A stretch of DNA of 64,000 bases from Streptomyces albireticuli (lineage in GTDB: Bacteria > Actinomycetota > Actinomycetes > Streptomycetales > Streptomycetaceae). The notes beneath the pieces were generated by a model. It was not told the origin of the DNA, searched no databases, and saw only the letters and a program-made list of their open reading frames with translations. This document shows positions 51,937-61,292 of the stretch, piece after piece (within the stretch, counting starts at the first letter, position 1; each line of letters opens with the position of its first letter). The stretch lies in NCBI RefSeq assembly GCF_002192455.1, contig NZ_CP021744.1:1674001-1738000 (forward strand), read 5' to 3'. A program made the translations under genes and the position numbers.

Positions 51937-53025
51937 TCAGACCCGCTCCCACGCGCCCATCGCCAGCCCCGGTTCCGACGTCCGCTGGCGCGCCACCCGA
52001 AGGTGGCCGTCCATGCCCAGGACCGCCACCACGACCCGCCCGAGGGCGTCGCGCGCCAGCGCGGGCGCGCCGGCGAACTCCTCGCCGGTCTCCGACCAGA
52101 CCGGCTCCACGGTCTCGTCCCCGCTGGGGAACGCGGCGACCGCGGGCAGCCCGGAAGGGGCGCGCTGGGCGAGGACCGTGCAGTCATGGCCGTCGAGGAC
52201 CGTACGGAGCACGGCGACGGGCCCGCCGCCGGTCGTGCCCAGGGAGACGCTCTCGGGCTCGGCGCCCTCCTCGGTCTCCGCCGCCTCGGGCGGCATCACG
52301 CGGAGCGAGGAGTCGCCGTCCTCGCGCCAGAAGTGGGTGATGCGGTCGTCGCCGGTCGGGGCGGACGTCGAGGAGGCCGCGGCCGGCTTGGCCGGGACGT
52401 TGCGGATCCGGCGGAACGGGCCGCCCGGCTGCTCCTGCCGCCAGCGCAGCACGAACTCGGCCGCCGGGGCCACGAGTTCCACGCGGCCCTCCGCCGTCGC
52501 GCCGGCCGAGAGGCTGTCCAGGACATGACTGCCCTTCATGTCCAGCCAGGGGCCCCAGATCCCGCGCGCGTCCTGGCGCCGGCCGCACACTCCGCCGCCG
52601 GAGTTGCGCACGAAGACGTTCAGGCCGTGGCGGTCCACGGCGGCGGCGGGCACGCCGATCTGCTCGGCGCGCTGCCGGTCCTGGCCGTGGGGGGTGCCCA
52701 GCGACCGCCAGTTCGTGGGCTGCCGGCCGGGCTGGAACTGCGTCGCGTAGACCACCTCGGTCTCGGTCCGCTCGCCCTCGTCGCCGGTGACGGTCCGCCT
52801 GCGCACGCCGACCAGGGAGACGTAGCCCTCGGCGCTCTGCGCTATGGACAGGTAGGGCTCCAGGCCGGGCACGGGCAGCAGCTCCGGGCCGGTCCACTCC
52901 GGGCCGCCCGGCCGGGTCTCGGTCCAGCGCACGACACCGCCCTCGGTCGGCGCGTAGGCCGTCAGCCGGCCGTCACCGCCCCGCAGTAGCCAGCCGGTGA
53001 CCGGGGTGGCCGTACGCACTGCCAT
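51937..53025 (-). CDS. Putative beta-propeller protein
   Basis: About 362 aa, start ATG 53025 with GAAAGG upstream. The sequence consists of repeated strand-rich blades with Trp and Gly-Asp-Gly turns (GWLLRGGDGRLTAYAPT; IWGPWLDMKGSHVLDSL; RWRQEQPGGPFRRIRNVP; VLGMDGHLRVARQR), as in tectonin- or PLL-like propellers. No signal peptide or catalytic motif is evident. A ligand-binding role is possible. Family not certain. Confidence 0.65.
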   Translation of the reverse strand: MAVRTATPVTGWLLRGGDGRLTAYAPTEGGVVRWTETRPGGPEWTGPELLPVPGLEPYLSIAQSAEGYVSLVGVRRRTVTGDEGERTETEVVYATQFQPGRQPTNWRSLGTPHGQDRQRAEQIGVPAAAVDRHGLNVFVRNSGGGVCGRRQDARGIWGPWLDMKGSHVLDSLSAGATAEGRVELVAPAAEFVLRWRQEQPGGPFRRIRNVPAKPAAASSTSAPTGDDRITHFWREDGDSSLRVMPPEAAETEEGAEPESVSLGTTGGGPVAVLRTVLDGHDCTVLAQRAPSGLPAVAAFPSGDETVEPVWSETGEEFAGAPALARDALGRVVVAVLGMDGHLRVARQRTSEPGLAMGAWERV

Positions 53026-53156
53026 GACTCGCTGCCAGCCTTTCTCGCACGCGGGCCCCCCGCGCGCTCCGCGCGACGCCCGTTTGTCGACCCTCGACAA
53101 TAACATCGTGCCTACCCGGGAACTTCCGTGCGGACCGGGCGTGCGAGGCTGTGGGA

Positions 53157-53555
53157 ATGACCGCACTTCTTGTCGTGGATGCCGCGAATGTCGTCGGTTC
53201 GGTGCCCGACGGGTGGTGGCGCGACCGCCGGGGCGCCGCCGTCCGGCTGCGGGACCGGCTGGCCGCGGGCGGCCCGGCGCTGCCGGTGGACCCGGCGGAG
53301 GTCGTCCTGGTGGTGGAGGGCGCCGCGCGCGGCGTGGAGTCGGTGCCGGGCGTGCGGGTCGAGTCCGCCGGGGGCAGCGGCGACGACCGGATCGTCGAGC
53401 TGGTGGCCGGGCGGGCCCCGGGGCGGCGCTGCGTGGTGGTCACCGCGGACCGGGAGCTGCGCGAGCGCGTCCGCGCCCTGGGCGCGGAGGTCCTGGGGCC
53501 GAGGTCGGTGCACCGGCGGGAGCGGGAAGAGCCCGGGCCCGAGCAGGCGCCGTAG
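53157..53555 (+). CDS. Small PIN/NYN-like protein
   Basis: 132 aa. MTALLVVDAANVVGSVPDGWW places Asp and Asn in the pattern of NYN/PIN nucleases, followed by GGSGDDRIVELV with two aspartates and VVVTADRELRERVRALG. Such acidic sets bind metal in RNases of this fold. It is sometimes labelled NTP pyrophosphohydrolase, which the motifs do not favour. GAGGCT lies 6 nt before the ATG (leaderless). Confidence 0.75.
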   Translation: MTALLVVDAANVVGSVPDGWWRDRRGAAVRLRDRLAAGGPALPVDPAEVVLVVEGAARGVESVPGVRVESAGGSGDDRIVELVAGRAPGRRCVVVTADRELRERVRALGAEVLGPRSVHRREREEPGPEQAP

Positions 53556-53614
53556 GGCCCGGGGCACGGCGGAGGAACGTCGCTCCGCCTCGTCACCCGC
53601 GCCCCACCGCCCCC

Positions 53615-55123
53615 TCACCCCGTCCCCCGCCCCTTCCACACGTACAGCACCGCACCGTCCACGGCCCCCACCCGCTCGTACGACCGTGCCAGCGCGGCCC
53701 GTAGCGACGGCAGCCGCCCCGGCGCGTACGGCTTGCCGCGCGAGTCGTCGACGACCAGCTCCGGCGGCCGGCGGGCCAGCTCGCGGCGGAAGACCGGCCA
53801 GGAGCCCGGCACGCCGTACGCCTCGCCCACCCGGGAAGGCCCGCGCCCGCCGCTGTAGTTGGTGAGCAGACCGGCCGTCAGGAAGCGCCCCGCGGGGCGG
53901 CGGTCGGCCAGCCAGTACTGCTCGGGGTGCATGCCCCAGAACAGCACGCGGGCGGTCGGCCGGGTGCGCTCGCGGACGGCCCGGGCGACCTTCAGGGAGT
54001 GCGGCAGGTCCGGCGGTTCGTCGGCGAAACCCCAGCCCAGGAAGTAGCCGCAGGAGACCACGGACAGGCCCACGGCGGCCCGCAGCACCCGCCGGGGCAA
54101 CGCGCACAGCGCGGACGTGGCGAGCAGGGCGAGCGGCGGAACGAGCTGGAGGTAGTAGTGCCCGAAGAAGTGGAAGCCGGTGGTGACGGCGACGCCGGAG
54201 GCGGCGAGCCAGACCCACAGCTCGGGCGGCGCGGCGCGGCGGCGGGCGAGGACCAGGGCGCCGACCGGGACGAGCAGCCCCGCGCAGCCCGCCGCGGCGA
54301 CGGCCGCGCCCGCCGCAGCCCGGTCGACGGCGAGCGGCACGGAACCGGCCACCGACGCGTACGTCCCCGAGCCGGTCACCGACCAGAACAGCAGCCGGGC
54401 GGGTCCGGTCAGCCAGGCGACGGCGGCCACCGGCAGGACGGCGCCGAGCGCCAGGGCGACGGCGCCCGCCCCGCGCCGGCGGCCGGTCCAGAGCATCAGG
54501 AGTACGGGCGCGAGGACCGCTCCCCCGGTCTGCTTGGTGAGCATCGCGCCCGCGACCGCCAGCCCGGCGGCGCCCCAGCGGGCCCGGTCCGCGCACCACA
54601 TGGCGGCCGCCGTCCACGGCAGCATGAAGACCTCGAAGCAGGCGGCCTGGGCGTCCTCGGGGGCGAGGCAGACGGAGGCCAGCAGATAGAGCGACCCGGC
54701 GGTGCGGCCGGCCCGCTCGCCCCAGCGGCGCCGGGCCAGGGAGGCCAGCAGCACGGCGGTGAGCAGCTGGGCGAGGACCGCGAGGGCCTTGACCGGCAGC
54801 AGCGAGCCGTCGCCGAAGAGCGCGAAGCACAGCTCGTACAGCCAGGGCAGCACGGGCGGCTTGCGGTCGACGACGGTGCGGTAGAGGACGGCACCCTGGC
54901 CGAGCATCCGGGCCTCGGTGGCGAGGAAGCCCTCGTCGGGGTTCCACAGGGGGCGGGCGAAGGACGGCAGCCGGGTGACGAGGGCGAGGAGGGCCAGCGC
55001 GGGCAGCAGACGGCGCCAGAAGGGGCCGTTGCGCGGGGGCGCGGCGGGCTCGTGCGCGAAGGGGGGCCGCGCGTGCGGGACGGGGGTGCCGGCCGGTACG
55101 GCTGCGCGCTGTGCGACGGGCAT
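53615..55123 (-). CDS. GT39-like membrane glycosyltransferase
   Basis: 502 aa with about ten membrane helices. SFARPLWNPDEGFLATEARMLGQG contains the Asp-Glu pair in the first outer loop typical of GT-C glycosyltransferases of the PMT/ArnT group, and FFGHYYLQLVPPLALL is a conserved inner segment. It uses a polyprenyl-phosphate sugar donor by family analogy; the acceptor is unknown. TAGGTT (minus strand, 55131-55136) is 7 nt before the ATG. Confidence 0.8.
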   Translation of the reverse strand: MPVAQRAAVPAGTPVPHARPPFAHEPAAPPRNGPFWRRLLPALALLALVTRLPSFARPLWNPDEGFLATEARMLGQGAVLYRTVVDRKPPVLPWLYELCFALFGDGSLLPVKALAVLAQLLTAVLLASLARRRWGERAGRTAGSLYLLASVCLAPEDAQAACFEVFMLPWTAAAMWCADRARWGAAGLAVAGAMLTKQTGGAVLAPVLLMLWTGRRRGAGAVALALGAVLPVAAVAWLTGPARLLFWSVTGSGTYASVAGSVPLAVDRAAAGAAVAAAGCAGLLVPVGALVLARRRAAPPELWVWLAASGVAVTTGFHFFGHYYLQLVPPLALLATSALCALPRRVLRAAVGLSVVSCGYFLGWGFADEPPDLPHSLKVARAVRERTRPTARVLFWGMHPEQYWLADRRPAGRFLTAGLLTNYSGGRGPSRVGEAYGVPGSWPVFRRELARRPPELVVDDSRGKPYAPGRLPSLRAALARSYERVGAVDGAVLYVWKGRGTG

Positions 55124-55242
55124 GCAGGTCAACCTAGGGTGCGTCCTCGGGCGGCGGTCCGCGATCTCCCCCGGGGCCGGGGCCCAGCCGGGAGGTGCCG
55201 CCGGGCGGGCCCCGCTTCGGGGCCCGCCCGGCGGTGGGGCCG

Positions 55243-56739
55243 TCAGGGGACGCGGCTGTGGGAGCGCCCGTAGACGAAGTAGACGACGACGCCGAGGACC
55301 ATCCAGGCGGCGAACCGCAGCCAGGTCTCGGCGGTGAGGTTGAGCATCAGCCACAGGGAGGCGAGGACGGACAGGACGGGCACGGCGGGGACGAGCGGGG
55401 TGCGGAAGGCCCGGGGCAGGTCGGGGCGGGAGCGGCGCAGGAGGACGACGCCGAGGGCCACGACGACGAAGGCGAAGAGCGTGCCGATGTTGACCAGCTC
55501 GGCGAGGACGTCGATCGAGGTGAAGCCGGCGAGCACGGCGACGACGACGCCGAGCAGGATCGTGGAGCGGTAGGGCGTGCCGTACTTCGGGTGGACCCGG
55601 GAGAAGATCCTGGGCAGCAGCCCGTCGCGGCTCATGGCGAAGAACACCCGGCTCTGGCCGAGCAGCAGGATCATGCAGACGGTGGTGAGGCCGACGGCCG
55701 CGCCGAAGCTGATCAGTCCCGCCCAGAAGGGGTGGCCGGTGGCCTTGAAGGCGTCGGCGAGCGGGGCGTCGGTGGAGAGGTCGCTGTACTTCTGCATGCC
55801 GGTGACGACGATGGACACGGCCACGTAGAGGATCGTGCAGATGGCGAGCGAGCCGAGGATGCCGCGCGGGACGTCGCGCTGGGGGTTGCGGGTCTCCTCG
55901 GCGGCGGTGGCCACGATGTCGAAGCCGATGAAGGCGAAGAAGACGACGGCGGCCGCGGAGAAGATGCCCATGACGCCGAAGTTCGACGGCGAGAAGCCGA
56001 AGATCAGCTGGATGAGCGGTGCCTTGATGTCGCTGCCGGCCGTGGTGCTCTGGGAGTCGGGGATGAAGGGCTCGTAGTTGGACCCGGTGATGAAGAAGGC
56101 CCCCACGATGATCACGATCAGGACGACGGTGACCTTGATGGCGACCACGACGGCCGTCACCCGCGAGGACAGCTTCATGCCGAGGACGAGGATCGCGGTG
56201 AGGACGAGCACGAGGGCGCACGCCAGGATGTCGAAGCCGAAGCGGCCCTCGTGGGTGCCTTCCAGGCCCACGGGCAGGTGCCAGCCCGCGTTGTCCATCA
56301 GCGAGCGGATGTAGCCGGACCAGCCGACGGCGACGACGGCGCAGCCCAGCGCCAGCTCCAGGATCAGGTCCCAGCCGATGATCCACGCGGGCAGCTCGCC
56401 GAGGGAGGCGTAGGAGAAGGTGTACGCGGAGCCGGCCACCGGCACGGTGGAGGCGAATTCGGCGTAGCAGAGCGCCGCGAGCCCGCACACGACGCCGGCG
56501 AGGACGAAGGCGAGCGCCACCGAGGGGCCGGCGTTCTCCTTGGCGACCTTGCCCGTGAGGACGAAGATGCCGGTGCCGATGACGACGCCGACGCCGAAGA
56601 CGGTGAGGTCGAGGGCGGTGAGGGACTTCTTGAGCGCGTGCTCCGGCTCCTCGGTGTCCCGGATGGACTGCTCCACCGTCTTGGTCCGGAAGACGCCGCG
56701 CCCGCCGCGGCTGTTCCGGAGGGGTTGTTCCGTGCTCAT
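55243..56739 (-). CDS. APC-family amino-acid permease (cationic amino-acid transporter type)
   Basis: 498 aa with about 12-14 helices. LTALDLTVFGVGVVIGTGIFVLTG is the APC first helix with the unwound GTG motif; FFAFIGFDIVATAAEETRNPQRDVPRGI is the conserved helix 8 region of the CAT subfamily. I start at ATG 56739 (MSTEQPLRN), which has GGAGG nine bases upstream; a longer frame starts at 56784. Confidence 0.9.
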   Translation of the reverse strand: MSTEQPLRNSRGGRGVFRTKTVEQSIRDTEEPEHALKKSLTALDLTVFGVGVVIGTGIFVLTGKVAKENAGPSVALAFVLAGVVCGLAALCYAEFASTVPVAGSAYTFSYASLGELPAWIIGWDLILELALGCAVVAVGWSGYIRSLMDNAGWHLPVGLEGTHEGRFGFDILACALVLVLTAILVLGMKLSSRVTAVVVAIKVTVVLIVIIVGAFFITGSNYEPFIPDSQSTTAGSDIKAPLIQLIFGFSPSNFGVMGIFSAAAVVFFAFIGFDIVATAAEETRNPQRDVPRGILGSLAICTILYVAVSIVVTGMQKYSDLSTDAPLADAFKATGHPFWAGLISFGAAVGLTTVCMILLLGQSRVFFAMSRDGLLPRIFSRVHPKYGTPYRSTILLGVVVAVLAGFTSIDVLAELVNIGTLFAFVVVALGVVLLRRSRPDLPRAFRTPLVPAVPVLSVLASLWLMLNLTAETWLRFAAWMVLGVVVYFVYGRSHSRVP

Positions 56740-56894
56740 CGGCCCACCTCCACCTGACTCGGATCTCTCTCGGCCGTCGCTCATCCGTTCATCCGTGAAC
56801 TGAGCGAGTGTCCGCGATGATCCGGTCCGTACCGGGGTGGGCCCGACCAGGGGGGCCAGGATTCACCCGATGGGACGCGGGCGGGGGTATGCGT

Positions 56895-56938
56895 ACGGGC
56901 CGGCCGGACCACCCGGATAGGTGGTCCGGCCGGCCCGT
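56895..56938 (-). terminator. dxs terminator hairpin
   Basis: A perfect 18-bp inverted repeat (56895-56912 and 56921-56938, ACGGGCCGGCCGGACCAC) with an 8-nt loop, 29 bp after the dxs stop. Confidence 0.85.
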
Positions 56939-56966
56939 GGGTCCAGCCGGCGGTGGGGCGGGCGGG

Positions 56967-58904
56967 TCAGTCGCGGGCGGCCTCGGCCACGACCTCGTCC
57001 GTCCCGGAGACCTCCTCGTAGCGCCCGTCCAGCTTGGCGACCAGGCCGGTGACCTGGCGGGCGATGTCCGGGGCGGTCAGCCCGATCTCGGCCATGACCT
57101 CCTTGCGGGAGGCGTGGTCGAGGAAGCGCTGCGGGATGCCGAAGTCGCGCAGCGGGAGGTCGACGTCGGCGTCGCGCAGCGCCTGCGAGACCGCCGCGCC
57201 GACGCCGCCCGTGCGGCCGTTGTCCTCGACGGTGACGACGACGCGGTGCTCGGCGGCGAGGCCGGGCAGGGCCTCGTCGACGGGCTTGACCCAGCGCGGG
57301 TCGACGACGGTCGCGGAGATGCCCTGCTTGTCGAGCAGGTCGGCGATCTCCAGGCACATCGGGGCGAGGGCGCCGACGGAGACGATGAGGACGTCGGGGC
57401 GCTCGACGCCCTCGGCGGGCTTCCGCAGCACGTCCATGCCGCCGACGCGGCCGACGGCCTCGACGGCGGGGCCGACCGTGCCCTTGGAGTAGCGCACGAC
57501 GGTGGGGGCGTCCTTGACCTCGACGGCCTCGCGGAGCTGGGCGCGCACCTGGTCGGCGTCGCGCGGGGCGGCGATCCGCAGGCCGGGCACGACCTGGAGG
57601 ATCGACATGTCCCACATGCCGTTGTGCGAGGCGCCGTCGTCACCGGTGACGCCGGCCCGGTCCAGGACGAAGGTCACGCCGCACTTGTGCAGGGCGACGT
57701 CCATCAGGACCTGGTCGAAGGCGCGGTTGAGGAACGTGGCGTACACCGCGAAGACCGGGTGCAGACCGCCCGTCGCGAGGCCGGCCGCCGAGGTGGCGGC
57801 ATGCTGCTCGGCGATGCCGACGTCGTAGACGCGCTCGGGGAAGGCCTTGGCGAACTTGCCGAGGCCGACCGGCTGCATCATCGCGGCCGTGATGGCGACG
57901 ATGTCCTCGCGCTCCTTGCCGAGCTCGACCATCTCGTCGGCGAAGACGGAGGTCCAGCTAGCGCCGGAGGAGGCGAGGGGCAGACCGGTGTCGGGGTGGA
58001 TGGCGCCGATGCCGTGGAAGCGGTCCGCCTCGTTCTGCTCGGCGTGCTTGTAGCCGCGGCCCTTCTGGGTGAGGCAGTGCACGAGGACGGGGCCGCCGAA
58101 GCGCTTGGCACGCTGGAGCGCGGACTCCAGGGCCTCGATGTCGTGGCCGTCGATGGGGCCGACGTACTTCAGGCCGAGGTCCTCGAACATGCCCTGCGGG
58201 GCGATGAAGTCCTTGAGGCCCTTCTTGGCGCCGTGCAGCGTCTCGTAGAGCGGCTTGCCGAGCACCGGCGTGCGCTCCAGCAGGTCCTTGCCGCGGGCCA
58301 GGAAGCGCTCGTAGCCGTCCGTGGTGCGCAGGGTGGCCAGGTGGTTGGCGAGGCCGCCGATGGTGGGCTCGTACGAGCGCTCGTTGTCGTTGACGACGAT
58401 GACGAGCGGGCGGTCCTTGGCCACGGCGATGTTGTTCAGCGCCTCCCAGGCCATACCGCCGGTGAGCGCGCCGTCACCGATCACGGCGACGACGTGGTCC
58501 TTGCGGCCCAGCACCTGGTTGGCCTTGGCGAGGCCGTCGGCCCAGCCCAGGACCGTGGAGGCGTGGCTGTTCTCGATGACGTCGTGCTCGGACTCCTCGC
58601 GCGAGGGGTAGCCGGACAGCCCGCCCTTGGTCCGCAGCCGTGCGAAGTCCTGGCGGCCGGTGAGCAGCTTGTGGACGTACGCCTGGTGGCCGGTGTCGAA
58701 GAGGACCTTGTCCTTCGGCGACTCGAAGACCCGGTGCATGGCGATGGTGAGCTCGACCACCCCGAGGTTGGGCCCGAGGTGTCCACCGGTCTTGGACACG
58801 GCGTCGACGAGGAAGGTCCGGATCTCCGCGGCGAGCTGATCGAGCTGCTCCGGGCTCAGCCGGTCCAGATCGCGCGGTCCCCTGATGCGGGATAGCAGCG
58901 CCAC
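56967..58904 (-). CDS. dxs: 1-deoxy-D-xylulose-5-phosphate synthase Dxs
   Basis: 645 aa, normal length. Condenses pyruvate and glyceraldehyde 3-phosphate with thiamine diphosphate, the first step of the MEP isoprenoid route. [13 protein letters not shown], the ThDP motif [16 protein letters not shown]...VVNDN, and C-terminal transketolase-like MNLPLRDFG-type region ([11 protein letters not shown]) are present. A TAGACT box (58952-58957 on the minus strand) lies upstream, and GGAGG precedes the start. Confidence 0.97.
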   Translation of the reverse strand: MALLSRIRGPRDLDRLSPEQLDQLAAEIRTFLVDAVSKTGGHLGPNLGVVELTIAMHRVFESPKDKVLFDTGHQAYVHKLLTGRQDFARLRTKGGLSGYPSREESEHDVIENSHASTVLGWADGLAKANQVLGRKDHVVAVIGDGALTGGMAWEALNNIAVAKDRPLVIVVNDNERSYEPTIGGLANHLATLRTTDGYERFLARGKDLLERTPVLGKPLYETLHGAKKGLKDFIAPQGMFEDLGLKYVGPIDGHDIEALESALQRAKRFGGPVLVHCLTQKGRGYKHAEQNEADRFHGIGAIHPDTGLPLASSGASWTSVFADEMVELGKEREDIVAITAAMMQPVGLGKFAKAFPERVYDVGIAEQHAATSAAGLATGGLHPVFAVYATFLNRAFDQVLMDVALHKCGVTFVLDRAGVTGDDGASHNGMWDMSILQVVPGLRIAAPRDADQVRAQLREAVEVKDAPTVVRYSKGTVGPAVEAVGRVGGMDVLRKPAEGVERPDVLIVSVGALAPMCLEIADLLDKQGISATVVDPRWVKPVDEALPGLAAEHRVVVTVEDNGRTGGVGAAVSQALRDADVDLPLRDFGIPQRFLDHASRKEVMAEIGLTAPDIARQVTGLVAKLDGRYEEVSGTDEVVAEAARD

Positions 58905-59134
58905 CCGTGCCTCCTTAAGCGTTCGAGCTGTCGAGCCTTGCCGGTCTGTCGAGTCTAATGTTCCGCCCGCGATGCGGGTGAACGGGTGCTGCGAGGTATG
59001 TCACGCGATCGGCGTAGACCGGTGGATCTTTCCCCACGGGGCGTTCCGCCGCAACCGGAGGGGCTGGATTCCGGCCCTGGAGGGCCGGGGGCCGGGGCGG
59101 AGGCGGCAGCGGGCCGGGGCGGGGCCCCGGGAAC

Positions 59135-59180
59135 CGGAAGGGGCGGGGCCGGGGGGGAAACCCCGGTCCCGCCCCTTCCG
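59135..59180 (-). terminator. Hairpin after xylH
   Basis: CGGAAGGGGCGGGGCCGGGG (59135-59154) pairs with 59161-59180 with one mismatch and a 6-nt loop, 15 bp after the xylH stop. It shares the CCCGCCCCTTCC core with other elements. Confidence 0.75.
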
Positions 59181-59194
59181 CGCACGGTCCGGGC

Positions 59195-60472
59195 TCAGGC
59201 CCGCCCCGCCGTCTTCTGTGTACGGCGGGACACCGAGTCGATCACCACCGCCGCGAGCAGCACCGCGCCGGTGATCATGTACTGGACGGCCGACGCGATG
59301 CCCAGCAGCGCCATCCCGGAGGCGATCGACTGGATCACCAGCACGCCCAGCAGCGCGGACCACGTCTTGCCGCGGCCGCCGAAGAGGCTGGTGCCGCCGA
59401 TGACGGCCGCCGCGATGGCGTTCATCAGCAGGCTGCCCGCGCCGGAGGACTGGTTCGCGGCGTTGATCTGCGAGGCCAGGAACATCCCGCCGAGGGCGGC
59501 CATCGTCCCGGAGAGCGCGAAGACGGAGATCCGGATCGCGGAGACGTTGATGCCGGCGCGGCGGGCCGCCTCGACGCTGCCGCCGAGGGCGAAGACCTTG
59601 CGCCCGTACGCGGTGCGCCGGAGCACGAGGTCCAGGGCCACCACGACGCCCAGGAAGATCACCACGGCCAGCGGCAGGCCCTTGTACTGGTTGAAGAGCC
59701 AGGCCACGACGTAGGCGGGCACCGCCAGCACCGCCGTGCGCAGCACGATCTCGCTGAGCGGCCTGCTGGGGACGCCGGCGGCCTCGCGGCGCCTGCTGTC
59801 GCGGAAGGACACCACGAAGAAGACGGCCACGGCGACCGTCGCGAGCCCGTAGGCGGCCGAGATGTCGGTGAAGTAGTGGTTGGTGAGGGCGGCGACCAGG
59901 CCGGAGTCGTCGAGGTTGATGGTGCCGTTGGAGCCGAGCACCTGGAGCATCAGGCCGTTCCAGCCCAGCAGGCCGGCCAGGGTCACCACGAAGGCGGGCA
60001 CGCCGATCCGGGCGAAGAAGAAGCCGTGGAGGGCCCCGATCACCGCGCCGGAGAGGATCGCCAGGACGAGGGCCAGCCACTCCGGCATGCCCTGGTTGAC
60101 GTTGAGGACCGCGAAGACGGCCGCCGCCAGTCCGCTGACCGAGCCCACGGAGAGGTCGATCTCGCCGAGGATCAGGACGAAGACGATGCCGACGGCGATC
60201 AGGCCGGTGCCGGCGGCGGTGACGAAGAGGTTGGAGAGGTTCTCCGCGCCGAGGAAGGCCGCGTCGCGCAGCTGGAAGACGATGCCGATGATGATCAGCC
60301 CGACGACCACGGGCAGCGAGCCCAGCTCGCCGCTGCGCAGCTTCCGGCCGAATTCGCTCAGGTAGCCGGTGAAGCCCTCCTGGCGGACCAGCAGGCGGGG
60401 GTCCACGGGGGTGACGGCGCCCTCGGCGGGCGCCTGGCCGTTACTGGTCGTACCGGTGTTCTCAGTGGTCAT
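59195..60472 (-). CDS. xylH: Sugar (xylose-type) ABC transporter permease XylH
   Basis: 425 aa with about ten helices, RbsC/XylH family. IAVGIVFVLILGEIDLSVGSVSGL is the family signature, and AIAAAVIGGTSLFGGRGKTW is the coupling motif. A ~30-residue Ala/Thr leader precedes it. Its ATG overlaps the xylG stop by 4 nt. The sugar is inferred from the neighbouring ROK gene and synteny with Streptomyces xylFGH. Confidence 0.88.
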   Translation of the reverse strand: MTTENTGTTSNGQAPAEGAVTPVDPRLLVRQEGFTGYLSEFGRKLRSGELGSLPVVVGLIIIGIVFQLRDAAFLGAENLSNLFVTAAGTGLIAVGIVFVLILGEIDLSVGSVSGLAAAVFAVLNVNQGMPEWLALVLAILSGAVIGALHGFFFARIGVPAFVVTLAGLLGWNGLMLQVLGSNGTINLDDSGLVAALTNHYFTDISAAYGLATVAVAVFFVVSFRDSRRREAAGVPSRPLSEIVLRTAVLAVPAYVVAWLFNQYKGLPLAVVIFLGVVVALDLVLRRTAYGRKVFALGGSVEAARRAGINVSAIRISVFALSGTMAALGGMFLASQINAANQSSGAGSLLMNAIAAAVIGGTSLFGGRGKTWSALLGVLVIQSIASGMALLGIASAVQYMITGAVLLAAVVIDSVSRRTQKTAGRA

Positions 60473-61245
60473 TTCTTTCCCTCCGCGCGGGACTGGCGGC
60501 GGGTGACAGCGTTGTCGGTCGCACCGGTGATGGCGGAAATGATCTCTTCCTGGGAGGTGTGGGCCACCTCGAAGACGCCGTTGTTGCGGCCGAGGCGGAG
60601 CACCGCGACCCGGTCGGCGACGGCCTTCACGTCGGCCATGTTGTGGCTGATCAGGATGACCCCGAGGCCGCGCTCACGGAGACGTTCGACCAGGTCGAGG
60701 ACCTGGGCCGTCTGTTCCACGCCGAGCGCCGCGGTGGGCTCGTCGAGGATGACGACCTTGGGTTCGCCGAGCAGCGAGCGGGCGATCGCGACGGTCTGCC
60801 GCTGCCCGCCGGAGAGCGCGGCGACGGGGATCCGGACGCTGGGGATCCGGATGGACAGGGTGGCGAGCAGCTCGCGGGCGCGGCGCTCCATCTCGACCTC
60901 GTCCAGCACCCCGGCCCGGACGATCTCCCGGCCGAGGAAGAGGTTGCCGACGACGTCGAGGTTGTCGCAGAGCGCGAGGTCCTGGTAGACGGTCGCGATG
61001 CCGAGCTCCTGGGCGGCGTGCGGCCGGTCGACGGTGACCGGCCGGCCCTCCCACTCGATCACCCCGTCGTCGGCGGGGCCGACCCCGGCGATGGTCTTGA
61101 CCAGGGTGGACTTCCCGGCGCCGTTGTCGCCGACCAGGGCGACCACCTCGCCGGGGTGGATCTCCAGTTCCACGTCGGTGAGCGCCTGGACGGCACCGAA
61201 GCGCTTGGAGATCCCGCGCAGCGCCAGCACGGGCGTAGCGGACAC
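60469..61245 (-). CDS. xylG: Sugar ABC transporter ATP-binding protein XylG, single-domain
   Basis: About 258 aa with one ATPase domain; the Escherichia XylG/RbsA type has two and ~500 aa. Walker A GDNGAGKSTLVK, Q-loop TVYQDLALCDNLDV, signature LSGGQRQT, Walker B VVILDEPTAAL and H-loop LISHNMAD. The start is probably GTG 61245, nine bases after GAAGGAG; ATGs at 61254 and 61251 lie too close to it. Confidence 0.9.
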   Translation of the reverse strand: MSATPVLALRGISKRFGAVQALTDVELEIHPGEVVALVGDNGAGKSTLVKTIAGVGPADDGVIEWEGRPVTVDRPHAAQELGIATVYQDLALCDNLDVVGNLFLGREIVRAGVLDEVEMERRARELLATLSIRIPSVRIPVAALSGGQRQTVAIARSLLGEPKVVILDEPTAALGVEQTAQVLDLVERLRERGLGVILISHNMADVKAVADRVAVLRLGRNNGVFEVAHTSQEEIISAITGATDNAVTRRQSRAEGKK

Positions 61246-61292
61246 GTTCATCATCTCCTTCGCCGCCCGGAGGGGGCGGCAGCTGTGGGGGC

